From the NCBI RefSeq assembly GCF_000611645.1, contig NW_014011654.1, positions 1-11,086 of the forward strand: a DNA stretch of 11,086 bases, written 5' to 3'. The first letter of the stretch is position 1; the number at the start of each line of letters is the position of its first letter. The notes beneath the pieces are model-generated. The model worked only from the letters and a program-made list of their open reading frames with translations, was not told where the DNA came from and searched no databases. This DNA is from Monoraphidium neglectum (lineage: Eukaryota; Chlorophyta; Chlorophyceae; Sphaeropleales; Selenastraceae). Positions 1-8,102 of this stretch are shown here, one piece after another. Position numbers and translations under genes: made by a program.

Positions 1-537
1 GTCGTGGGGGTGTGCAGAATCGGGGGGGAGTGAGCGAGGCAGGCCGACCGCTGCAGCTGAGGAGCGCGCGAAGCAGCGGACGTCGCACCTGGTCAGCCGC
101 GCGGCAGGGCGCCAGCCTGCTGGGTCGGCGGCAGCAGCTAGGCGCAGCCACAAGCCTTTGGGACGTCATGCGGTTCGTTAGGGCCTGCATTGTTGCTCCT
201 GATGCCGGGATGCGTGGCTTTCGACGTTCTGTGGCTTGCCCTGTTACGCGGAGATGCTCCGAGACGTGAAACTGATCTAAACTTTAGAAGAATGACTTGG
301 GTCCTCGCACGATTGGAGCCTGAATGAGTCGGACCTCACCCCAGAGCGTAACTCAAAGTAACCCGCATCGAGATCTCCACTCAGCTGCCGGTTGCAGGAG
401 GCTGCAATGCTGCGATGCAAGGCACACATAACTTGACATTGACATCGTTTTCGTCGGACAAGACTTCAACCCCTGCACGGAATCAGCGTGCCACCGCCAC
501 ACCAGCAGCACAAGCATAGATCGACGGCGCGCGCGCC
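1..537. other. No recognisable gene; left flank and probable promoter/5' UTR of the PsbP-domain gene
   Basis: I recognise no protein domain here. An open frame at 12-269 on the + strand (85 residues) is rich in Arg, Ala, Gly and Ser, as expected from translating random GC-rich DNA, and has no family resemblance. Bases about 266-330 are richer in A/T than their surroundings, which would fit a spacer. No TATA box, no TGTAA and no RNA gene stood out. The right-hand part presumably contains the promoter and 5' UTR of the gene starting at 538, but the transcription start cannot be placed. Confidence 0.5.
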
Positions 538-2591
538 ATGATGCGCTTGATGCAGACCTGCAGTCATGCGGCGCCAACGCGACGCAGCCTGAATGGGGGA
601 TCTACTGACATGCACAATGGGCCGCTGCGGCAGCCGCGGCGCCGCACAGCCGTGGTGTTGCAATGCAGCTGCGAAAAGAGCAGCAGCACCGGCAGCACCA
701 GCGGCGCAGCCAGCTGCTGCAGCAGCCTCGACCAGGGCCTTCAAGCCAGCAGCAACCGGCGCGCCGTGCTCAGCGGCGGGGCCGCATCTGCAGCCGCCGC
801 ATTGCTGTTTGGCCCCGCGAGCGCGCTGCTCGGCGCCCCGAGCGCCGCGAGCGCCGCGGTGACTCTAAAAATTCAGTCAAAGACGAAGCTGCGGCCTGCC
901 TCCCTCAAGGGCGGCTACCAGCTTCTTATCCCGGACTCCTACTCAGTGGCATACGACAGGCGAGGACATGCGGCCCGATTCCGATTCAGCATGACTGGGC
1001 CCCTTGCAGTTGCACCGCAGATTAGACAAGGGCTGCCGGCACATCCCCACCCTGCACGCGATCCAACCCCCGCTTTCTGTCGCACGCCGGTGCACTCCCT
1101 GGTGCAACCACCACCCGAACGACAGGTCTGACAGCCAGGACCCAACCCAATTCTTCGCTGGCAACTTCAAAACGTTTGAAACCGTGTCGGTCAGCAAGGT
1201 GCCCCTGGCAGACATAGGGCTGCAGGCGCTCGAGGGTGAGGCTGGGCTCGGGACGCTGCTTTCTGCGGCCGCCCGCTGTGACGGATTGCTTGGGCAGAAT
1301 GCCTTGAATCGTGCACAAAAAGGCGCGTACGCACGCGTGCTTACGACACACACGTACATGCATGCACGCAATCGCAAGAGCGTGCGCATGCGTGTATGGA
1401 CGGACGCACGCAGTCATGCATGCACACCGGATCTGCACCCGTGCAAATGCATGTCCACGCTCTCGCGCGTGTGCAGGCCAGGATGGTCTTGGTGGCTTGA
1501 CCCTTGACGAGGTGGTGGATAAGCTGCTGGCAGATGTGCGCGATAACGTGAGTGACATGGTGTCGCGGCCACACCCTTGCAAGTCGACTGCGGTTGCGCG
1601 GCCCGATGGGCAACACGGGGGCCGCAGGCGCCACCGCCTGTTCAAGGCGACCGCCCCTCGTTGCACTGGCGGAAGTCCTGACTTTTGCCGGTCCCCTCTT
1701 TGCCAATCATTGATGCGCAGCAAAGCACGTTCGGCTTCAAGGTGCTCGCAGCGCAGCCGCGGGGATCGGAGCAGCAGCAGCCCGAGGAGGGCGCCGAGGC
1801 GGGCGTCGGGAGCGAGGCTGGCAGCGGCGCCAGCAGCAGCAGCAGCAGCAGTAGCAGCAGCTCGGCACCCGTGGGGCCGTTTTGGGATGTTGAGTGAGTG
1901 GCGAGGCCGAAGACCAGCAGACTCTTTGAATGATGCCCGGGTCCCATGCGCGACAGGCATGACATCAGCATGCAGTTGGGGTGGCTGATGCCGTAAACTT
2001 GGCGCAGTCAGGCTGGGTTCATATCCAGTGCAAAGCCATGCACGTGCCTCTAGTCCACTGCCAAGTCTGTGACGCCTTGTCGCCGCCCACGCACGATGAC
2101 AAACAGCCCGCCCAGTCAGGGGTCCCCGCCGGCCGCACGCTCGCAGGTATGTCCACCAGATCTGCAGGGGACTCATCTCTGAGGAGTCTGGCGGCCGGCG
2201 GCGCTGCGTCACTGTCAGCGGCGACCGGGACTTGCAGGTCTGCCCGCGGGGCGCCTAAAATGTACAAGCTTGGGGCTATATTGGGACTTTTCAGCAGCAA
2301 CCAGACCCTCGCGGCGCCGCTGCTCGTGTTTGCGCATCACGCGCGATCGCGCCCACGACCCCGCGTTACGCAACGCCGCGTCCGGGGCACCTCGCCGATT
2401 GCATGCAACAACCCCGCGCCGGTCACCAAACCCAGGTGGTGTCGCGGCACTATGTCGCCGCTTTCACGTTCAAGGGCCCCTACATGTACCTGGTCAAGGC
2501 GTCGGCGCCCACAGAGGAATGGGCAGGCGCCGCGCAGCTGCTGCTCGCGTCGGTCCGCAGCTTCGGCCTGCCGGCAGCTGCAAGGGCGTGA
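538..2591 (+). CDS. PsbP-domain thylakoid lumen protein (PPD-type), multi-exon
   Basis: Inferred exons are 538-959, 1126-1235, 1477-1547, 1721-1893, a tentative 2168-2237, and 2436-2591 (TGA at 2589), giving about 333 residues. Residues 1-70 resemble a chloroplast transit peptide. A twin-arginine lumen signal follows: Arg74-Arg75 in SSNRRAVLSG, an Ala-rich hydrophobic core, and a likely AxA cleavage after Ala106. The mature part reads like the PsbP fold: GYQLLIPDSYSVAYDRS (126-142), DPTQFFAGNFKTFETVSVSK (146-165), LTLDEVVDKLLADV, and a C-terminal strand-helix with RHYVAAFTFKGPYMYLVKAS and EEWAGAAQLLLASVRSF. PsbP-family proteins assist assembly or stability of photosystems and related lumenal complexes; which PPD this is cannot be told. 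Start: the first ATG of an ATGATG pair, with the leader in frame. Oddities: a GC donor at 960, an acidic/Gln insert plus 11 serines (about 217-249), and a middle exon that is required by phase but weakly identified. Family call fairly sure, exact model less so. Confidence 0.75.
960..1125 (+). other. GC-AG intron in the PsbP-domain gene
   Basis: The reading frame is lost after the AYD-R codon. It resumes as R-S-D-S-Q-D-P-T-Q-F-F if the segment from a GC donor (GCGAGG after CAG) to the acceptor GACAG at 1121-1125 is removed. No GT donor nearby preserves the PsbP-like YDR motif. GC-AG introns are a known minor class of U2 introns. Confidence 0.7.
1236..1476 (+). repeat. Intron rich in alternating purine-pyrimidine (ACGC/GTGC/CATG) sequence
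   Basis: The intron runs from a GTGAGG donor at 1236 to GTGCAG at 1471-1476. Between about 1323 and 1440 it is dominated by GCAC, GCGT and CATGCATG motifs. Perfect purine-pyrimidine alternation covers 1323-1340, 1346-1370 and 1380-1398. GCATGCACGC (1360-1369) can pair imperfectly with GCGTGCGCATGC (1380-1391) across a 10-base loop. Such sequence is prone to Z-DNA or hairpin formation. No coding content is seen. Confidence 0.6.
1831..1860 (+). repeat. CAG/AGC trinucleotide tract encoding poly-serine
   Basis: Seven perfect CAG units (1831-1851) are followed by TAG CAG CAG. The exon frame reads them as AGC/AGT, forming most of an 11-serine run (residues 239-249) in the fourth exon of the PsbP-domain gene. 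The tract follows a Glu/Gln/Gly-rich stretch. Together they look like a flexible loop inserted in the PsbP domain, and a site likely to vary in length between strains. Confidence 0.85.
1894..2435 (+). other. Intronic stretch of the PsbP-domain gene with one poorly defined exon
   Basis: The exon ending at 1893 (donor GTGAGT) stops after two bases of a codon, while the final exon starting at 2436 begins on a codon boundary. At least one exon of length 3n+1 must therefore lie between. The best candidate by phase is 2168-2237: acceptor CTGCAG, donor GTCTGC, 70 bases, open in the required frame. Its peptide (G-L-I-S-E-E-S-G-G-R-R-R...) lacks the aromatic residues usual in this part of PsbP domains, so the assignment is weak. 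Confidence 0.35.
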
Positions 2592-2643
2592 GGCGTCGTG
2601 TGCCCGCGCGGCGAACATCAGATGTACAGCAGTGTGCTAGATC

Positions 2644-2648
2644 TGTAA
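2644..2648 (+). terminator. Putative polyadenylation signal TGTAA of the PsbP-domain gene
   Basis: TGTAA lies 53 bases beyond the TGA stop at 2589-2591. This pentamer is the established polyadenylation signal of Chlorophyceae. I see only one other copy on the + strand in the window, also 3' of a gene. A cleavage site would be expected about 10-20 bases downstream. Confidence 0.5.
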
Positions 2649-3140
2649 CTGCGGACCCCTTGGTCGCGTGTGTTGATCGCCTGGGGCTGGCATAAGCAAT
2701 GCAGATGCCAGCTCCTCCCCACGCCACCCGGCCGATGTGTGTGTGCTTTTGACTGCTCAAAATCTTTCCATCTGCCTGCGTCGCGTCAAGGCTCACGGAT
2801 GCAGGAGGAACACGCGCCCGAACTGCGCCCCACAACCGAGCTCGGGACACCTGGTGACGATGGTAACCGCACAGCCGGGGGACGAGTGGCGCTTGCGACA
2901 CGCACATTGTGCGTAAAATCTGAACTCATCTATCCTACTTGCTTCGTTGTGCGACTGCAGCGAGCATCCATCGCACGGTCGCCGCTCGATTCGGGTCCTG
3001 ACATCACGGCGTGCGCGTTTCTGTGACCGGATAGTGGGCATGATGATGAGGAATGTCAGCGGGTAGGATCTGTGGGACCGCATGCTGGTATACACGTAGT
3101 GCGGCACAATGCTGATCCACTCGCCACGCGCAGGTCAAAA
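2649..3140 (+). other. Intergenic region and 5' flank of the carotenoid dioxygenase gene
   Basis: The stretch separates the TGTAA of the PsbP-domain gene from the chosen start of the dioxygenase. I see no recognisable coding segment, RNA gene or clear promoter element. An in-frame upstream ATG at 3072 would add 23 residues to the dioxygenase. I treat this part as 5' UTR because the following ATG starts a better transit-peptide-like leader. Confidence 0.5.
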
Positions 3141-6100
3141 ATGCTGCTTAGACCAGGCAGTAAGTCCGTGGCAATCCCCCAAAACTGCACCATTGCCAGC
3201 GGGCCTGCCCGCCCCTGCTGCAAGGGCGCACGGCCGCGCCGCAGCGCGATGACGACGCGCGCGACCGCGACCACCACAGCGGCGACGCCCGCAGCGCCAG
3301 CACTGCCCGCGACGGGTGACCACGTGCCAACGGCCAACGCGCGGCAGGCACTGTTTGGGGTCGCAAAGGAGCAGGTGCGGCACATGGGACTGATGACCTT
3401 CCACAGGCCACCCCCAGCACCCCGCATGCGTGCTTGCAAGCTTGTTCGGTGCAGCTGACGCGGCCGCACGGCGCCGCACCTCTCCATGTACAAACTGCAC
3501 GCCGCTGACTTGGCAGCTGACTAGATGTGCCATCAAACCTGGCTGTAGGTGGAGGAGGTGCCGGCGCGGGTGGTGGGCGCCATCCCAAAGTGGTTGAGTG
3601 GATCCCTGGTCGTCAACGGCGGTGCGTGAGCCGCGGCTGGGGGGCTGGTTTGCGGCAAACAGCCTTTTTCGACAGATTAACGGCGACACTCATCAGCGCC
3701 ACGCCCTGCGGGCACCAGCCTCGCACCATGCCGTGCCACGGCGGGGCGGCAGAGGCGGTCGCGGCGTGCACCTACCGGCACAGGCAATGGATCTGGATTG
3801 TGGTTGCGCTCGAGTGTTTTGTGTTTGTTTGCGGGCAGCAGGCAAGGGGCAGGGGGCGCAGCAACGAGGATGCCGCCTCCTTGGCTCAAACAGGTGGTGA
3901 CTACTCTCAGATGACTCATTTGTTTGATGGTTACGCGCAGCTGGTCAAGGCACGGTTCAAGGTGGGGGCCATGAGGGTACTGCGGCGGCGCAGGGTTGTG
4001 CGTTTGTCTTCCGTCGCCCAAGAAGTGCGTGTGCGTGTGTGGGTGTGTGTGTTGAGCCAGCATGAGCTGCTGCCATGTATTGTCGGCATGGGGGATGGAG
4101 GGGGTTTTCTAGGGGCGAGGAAGGCGGGTGCTACACCCACATCTTGGCGCTCTGCAATCAAGGCAGCCCTATGGCGCCATGGCTAACCCAGCTGACAATC
4201 CCAAGCTCAAGCCCAAGGTTGTGTGCGCGCCTCGCCGCACACCCACCACCCCCAGGACGGCCAGGCGTGGGGGGCGCAGCGGTACATCGACACTGAGGCC
4301 TACAGGGCGTTCAAGAGGGAGGGTGAGGGCGCGCGTGCGGCGGCGGGCTGTCGCCCTCCCTGTGCACTTCCCCCTCCCCCATGTGCCTCCCGGCCTCCCT
4401 GCCTCCCTGCCTCCCTGCCTCCCTGCCTCCCTGCCTCCCTGCCTCCCTGCCTCCCTGCCTCCCTGCCTCCCTGCCTCCCTCTCCACCCCTCCCTCAGCCT
4501 CTCTGCCCCACTCAACTCACCACGCGGCCGCTCCAATCTCACTCCGCCGCCCCCAAAGGCAAGGTGGTGTACCGCGAATTCGCGACGCCACCCGCCACCT
4601 CCAGCTCCCTGGAGGCACTCCTGAGCGGCCTGAGGGACGTCGTGGCGGTCGTGACCGGCGCCACCAACACGACTGACAACGCCAGCGTCAGCCTCCACTC
4701 TGTCGGGCCCAAGGGGGGCCGCGGGCGGTGCGTTGGGTCGCTCTCTGCTCTCTGTCCGGCCCAAGGCGGGCCGCGGGCGGTGCGCTGGGTTGGCGCCGGA
4801 TGCTGTTTGGGGCTTGTAGGGTCAATCAACCCTGCGCAGAGCAGCCACAGGCGTGGGAGTGCCTGCGCTATCCACAAGAAGCCTGTTATGGTCGGGGTGA
4901 GCACGCACGTGCTGCAAAACCCCACGCTGTCGACGCATGACCGGCTTCTAAACCATGTGCAAGTCGCAGGCGGCAGCTGCTGGCTGTGTCTGAGACGCCC
5001 AAGGCGTCCTACCTGATTGATCCCGACACCCTCGCCACAATCGGCCGGGTGAGGGCCCGGAAACCGCCCCGCTGGCCTGGAGCCGCCGCAAGCTTTGTCC
5101 GTTGCACCCACCAGCCCAACTGCAGAACCCTTGCCCGGCAGCCCACCCTCGCGTTGCACAGTAACCCAGGGCGGCGCGCCCGCCGTTGATTTGCAGCCCG
5201 CCGGCCGAAGCCACCCCAAGCCCCCGGGTCCGCCGCGCTCGCGCAACCTGCCGCTGCTGCCGCAGGCGTCTTTCCCGGACAAGGTCAAGGGGGACCTCAC
5301 CACCGCGCACCCCACCATCATGGGCGACGGCACTATGCTCAACTTCACGCGTTCTCTGCCCTTTGGCGGCTTCCACATTTTCAAGCAGGCGAGCGCAGAC
5401 CCCCCACCTGCTCGACGCTTTCATATCTGACAGCTCGAGAGCCGCGCAACCAGTTTGTCAGCTGGGGGTAATGGGAGGTGGTGCATGCGTGACAGCGACG
5501 CCCACCTGCTGCACCCCGCGGCTTGCCGCTGCCTGAGCGCTCGCGCTGCAGCTGCAGCTGCACACATGCTGTCGTCGCTGTCGCTGCTGCAAACACAAAC
5601 AACGTTGCTATTGATATGTTGGGGCCCATGCTCGCCATTTTCACCCCTGCACAAAATTTACCTCCACATTGCATGAACCCGCCGCAGGACCCCGAGACCT
5701 TGAAGCGGACAGAGGTCGCGTTCGTCGCCGACCGCCGCCCCCTGACGCCCGCCTGGCTGCACGACTTCCCGTCGACTGACGAGTGAGCCGCCGTGCCCGC
5801 CGCGCTGATCCGTTTTTGACTGGTCTCCTGCCTCTGCGCGTGCGGACCAATATCACATGCGCCATTCATGTCCATGTTCAGCCTCGTTCCTGCCACAAAC
5901 ATGTTGAGCCCAGCCCCTCTCCACTGTACCCGGCTCTCCGTTTGGCACATGGCCACGCGATGACGTTAGCTACGCCGTCATCATCGAGCACCCGCTGTAC
6001 ATAAACCTGGGCTCCCTGCTTTTCGGGAACCCCCGCCCCTACGTATTCATGGACTGGCAGCCAGAGGACGGCACCCGCATTACGGTCGTGCGCCTGGACG

Positions 6101-8102
6101 GCAGCGAGGTGAGCCGCGGCCGAGATGCCCGAGGAAAAGATTGCGTTGTTCACATGCAGATGCATGGCCGCCGCCGCTGCTCCTGCCGCCTGGAGAAATG
6201 CGCTTGCTTGGTAGTCTTTTCAGCGCCGGGATCCAGGTGCCAGGCTGCAGTGGAATGCCGGCCAGCCAAGGGGGAACCGGGTGGTCGAGCAAGGGCGCTG
6301 CGCTCTGAATTTGGCGCAACCTGACCTCAGGGGGCTCCAGCCCGCAGCACCGCGTCACCAGCACTGCGGCGAGCCTGCGCACATCCCGCGTGTCACTCGG
6401 GCCAACTGCTCGCGCTTCTCGCCGCCGGCGCCGCCCCTTTCCTGCCCCTCCACCGCAGCCGCAGCGCGTGTTCGATGCGCCGCCCTTTTTTGTGTTCCAC
6501 TACGGCCAGTGCTACGAGGCCACCGCCGCCGACGGCTCGCGGCAGCTGGTGCGCGGCGCTCCCTGTTTCACGCTTCGTATTGGTCCTGCAAACATGCGCG
6601 TCAGATTGATACCTGAGCATATGCCATAGCCAATCCTTTTCTTGGCACGTGACAGCTACCACAGAACTGCTCTTTGAGGGGCTCGCCTGGCTCATCCATC
6701 ATCAGCCATCCAATGCCTTTATCCACATGTCTCAGTGCCCCTCCATTTTTGCTCTCCTTTACATTTGCTCATCACCATCCCTCGCTATGCTGGGTTTGTC
6801 CCTCAACCCCACCCAGCGTGCTGCCCACCCTGCGTGCTGCCCACCCTGCGTGCTGCCAACCTTGCATACTTCTTAACCCCAGGTTGTGGACATGGCGGCC
6901 TACGACGACCCCACCATCCTCAACGACCTCGGCCTGCAGCCACTAAAGGAGCCCCAGCGCCAGGTCAGCATAACTGCACGCCACCAGGCCCCTGAGACGC
7001 GGCGCCGCACTGCTCGCGGAACGCGGCATTGCGTGGCGTCAGGGATTGCGTGCATGCAGGGTGCCACGGCTGAGGGTTGTTTTTTCCGGGGGGAGGATGG
7101 GCTCCCTGCTTTGATCCATCAACCATACTTTCTCCAGGTGGCAGCACGCTTCTTTAACATTTCGCAAATGCCTGTGGGCGGGCTGGACCCCACCTCTGTG
7201 ATCCAACTCGCTCGCCTTTCGCGCCCTCTTGACGCCGCCCAGGTGTCTCAGAGCTACTACAAGCGCCTGACCATCCCCCTCAGCGGCCCAGCCACCTCCT
7301 TGGTCAGTCGCGAGCCGCCCCCACCTTCCTATGCCACCCGGTCCTCCGTGCCCTGCCGCCCCGTCTCTCGCCCCGCTGGCCGGCTGCCCCAAACGTGCTG
7401 CGCCAACCGCATCCGCTTTCTTGTCCACCAGCAATTCAGCTGACCGCCTTCGTCCCCCCCCTGCCTCCTTGCCGACCCCCCGCAGCCCGCGCCCACCCCG
7501 CTGGCGGCAGACCCCTCGGCCAACGATTTTTGCGAGTTCCCGGCCATCAACCCCGCCTTCAGGGGCCGCCCCTACCGCTACGCCTATACGCTGTCGGCCG
7601 TGCGCCCCACCAACATGGGCAACGCGCTGAGCCGGATCGACGTGGCGACCGGGGAGACGCTGACGTGGCACCAGCCGGGCGCGGCGATTGGTGAGCGGGA
7701 CCTCTGAGCTGCAGGAGGCATGGCCCTGTTTTGGAGCCGCTCGTCGTGTCTGGCCGGCTGCTGCCTATGGGCTTGTCTCCTGGCTCGGCCGGTCCTTCCC
7801 ATGTCGGCGACGGCGCGATGTGGGCGGAGCGGGAGGGGGACACACACCGCCTCCACCCGACGCGTCGCTGCCCCCGCATTCCTGTGCCCGCCCGCACGCG
7901 CGCAGGCGAGCCGCTGTTCGTCGCAGCGCCGGAAGCGGCCGCAGAGGACGACGGGGTCGTGCTCGCGCCTGGCGCGGCGCCAAATGGCGGCGGCTTTGTG
8001 GTAGTGTTGGATGCGAAAACCATGGCGGAGCTGGGGCGCGTCGAACTGCCGTTTGAGGCGCCTTACCGCTTCCACGGCATCTGGCTGGACGGCCGGGAGT
8101 AG
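3141..8102 (+). CDS. Carotenoid cleavage dioxygenase, CCD8 (carlactone synthase)-like, 14 exons
   Basis: Exons: 3141-3374, 3549-3621, 3894-3961, 4256-4322, 4559-4727, 4970-5048, 5266-5388, 5688-5782, 5970-6108, 6459-6548, 6883-6963, 7243-7302, 7486-7690, 7906-8102. Their sum is 1680 bases, 559 residues plus TAG, close to plant CCD8 length. Residues 1 to about 60 look like a chloroplast transit peptide (basic, Ser/Thr/Ala-rich). Family marks in order: GAIPKWLSG, HLFDGYAQLVK, EAYRAFKREGKVVYREF, TAHPT (His245), PAWLHDFPSTDDY (His296), DWQPEDGT, FFVFHYGQCYE (His363), RYAYTLSAVRPTNMGNALS, EDDGVVL, and YRFHGIW (His551). The four histidines are the expected ligands of the non-haem iron in the seven-bladed propeller. 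The enzyme would cleave a carotenoid or apocarotenoid with O2 in the plastid. The HDFP/EHPLYIN block and the C-terminal third point to CCD8, which in plants makes carlactone from 9-cis-beta-apo-10'-carotenal; the algal substrate is inferred, not shown. Odd: NGGG for NGPG and GQCYE for NAYE. Confidence 0.93.
4393..4480. repeat. Octamer microsatellite, 11 perfect copies of GCCTCCCT
   Basis: Eleven uninterrupted copies of the 8-base unit fill much of the fourth intron (4323-4558) of the dioxygenase gene, giving a long C/T-rich tract upstream of the acceptor at 4558. The complement (AGGGAGGC repeated) has runs of three G separated by five bases, which satisfies the usual G-quadruplex pattern on the minus (template) strand. 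The octamer makes repetitive open frames on both strands that are not genes. Confidence 0.95.
4698..4793 (+). repeat. Tandem direct repeat (about 44 bases, 52-base period) spanning a splice donor
   Basis: Copy one is 4698-4741 and copy two 4750-4793, with only a few mismatches. Both contain the core GGCCGCGGGCGGTGCG. Copy one carries the inferred exon end (4727) and its GTGCGT donor; copy two carries an equivalent GTGCGC donor at 4780 within the intron. Confidence 0.85.
5389..5687 (+). other. GC-AG intron in the dioxygenase gene
   Basis: The exon encoding GGFHIFKQ ends at 5388 in CAG, followed by GCGAGC. The next exon (DPETLKRTEVAF) begins after CCGCAG at 5687. No GT at the border gives an equally good join, so a GC donor is inferred. 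The intron also holds a short CTGCAG/CAGCTG-rich patch at about 5545-5590. Confidence 0.75.
6109..6458 (+). other. Longest intron (350 bases) of the dioxygenase gene, with tandem acceptors
   Basis: The donor is GTGAGC at 6109. The acceptor is either CGCAG ending at 6458 or CCGCAG ending at 6464. Both keep the frame, so the exon starts P-Q-R-V-F-D or R-V-F-D. Nothing else recognisable lies in the intron. Confidence 0.6.
6549..6882 (+). other. 334-base intron of the dioxygenase gene
   Basis: It runs from GTGCGC after the Q-L codons to the acceptor CCCCAG at 6882, before V-V-D-M-A-A-Y-D-D. The right part is C/T-rich and contains a three-copy 16-base tandem repeat. No coding content was recognised. 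Confidence 0.65.
6816..6863. repeat. 16-base tandem repeat, three copies
   Basis: Units GCGTGCTGCCCACCCT at 6816-6831 and 6832-6847 are identical. The third unit, at 6848-6863, differs at two positions. The array sits just upstream of the acceptor at 6882 and may overlap the branch-point/polypyrimidine region. Confidence 0.85.
6964..7242 (+). other. Stop-free intron of length divisible by three in the dioxygenase gene
   Basis: The exon ends ...EPQRQ with donor GTCAGC, and the chosen next exon starts VSQSYYKRLTIPLSG at 7243. The join resembles this region of CCD8 proteins. The 279-base intron has no stop in the reading frame, so retention would add 93 residues. A second in-frame acceptor, CTCCAG ending at 7137, would add 35 residues. 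The shortest form is preferred on homology. Confidence 0.6.

Noticed and set aside
12..269. Plus-strand frame of 85 residues at the left edge
   Set aside because: It is low in information and Arg/Ser/Gly-rich, with no motif; it may belong to a UTR or spacer.
1022..2212. Long minus-strand open frame (396 residues) opposite the PsbP-domain gene
   Set aside because: It is Arg/Ala/Pro-rich with no domain, and lies antisense to exons that show clear family motifs. Stop codons are rare in GC-rich DNA, so such shadows are expected.
3072..3140. Upstream in-frame ATG of the dioxygenase as the start
   Set aside because: It cannot be excluded, but the ATG at 3141 has an A-rich context with A at -3 and begins a better transit-peptide-like sequence; the extra 23 residues (MGPHAGIH...) add nothing family-like.
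4393..4480. CRISPR-like array
   Set aside because: The unit is only 8 bases with no spacers, and it lies in a eukaryotic intron; it is a microsatellite.
4300..4764. Minus-strand frame with many repeats of a Gly-Arg-Glu-Ala-type peptide
   Set aside because: The repetitive peptide is only the translation of the intronic octamer microsatellite; it is not a genuine repeat protein.
4539..5384. Minus-strand open frame of 281 residues
   Set aside because: It spans exons and introns of the dioxygenase in antisense and shows no recognisable motif.
3141..8102. Dioxygenase as a frameshifted pseudogene
   Set aside because: Every frame change falls at a plausible donor/acceptor pair with matching phase, and the 14 exons sum to an intact reading frame with all four metal ligands.
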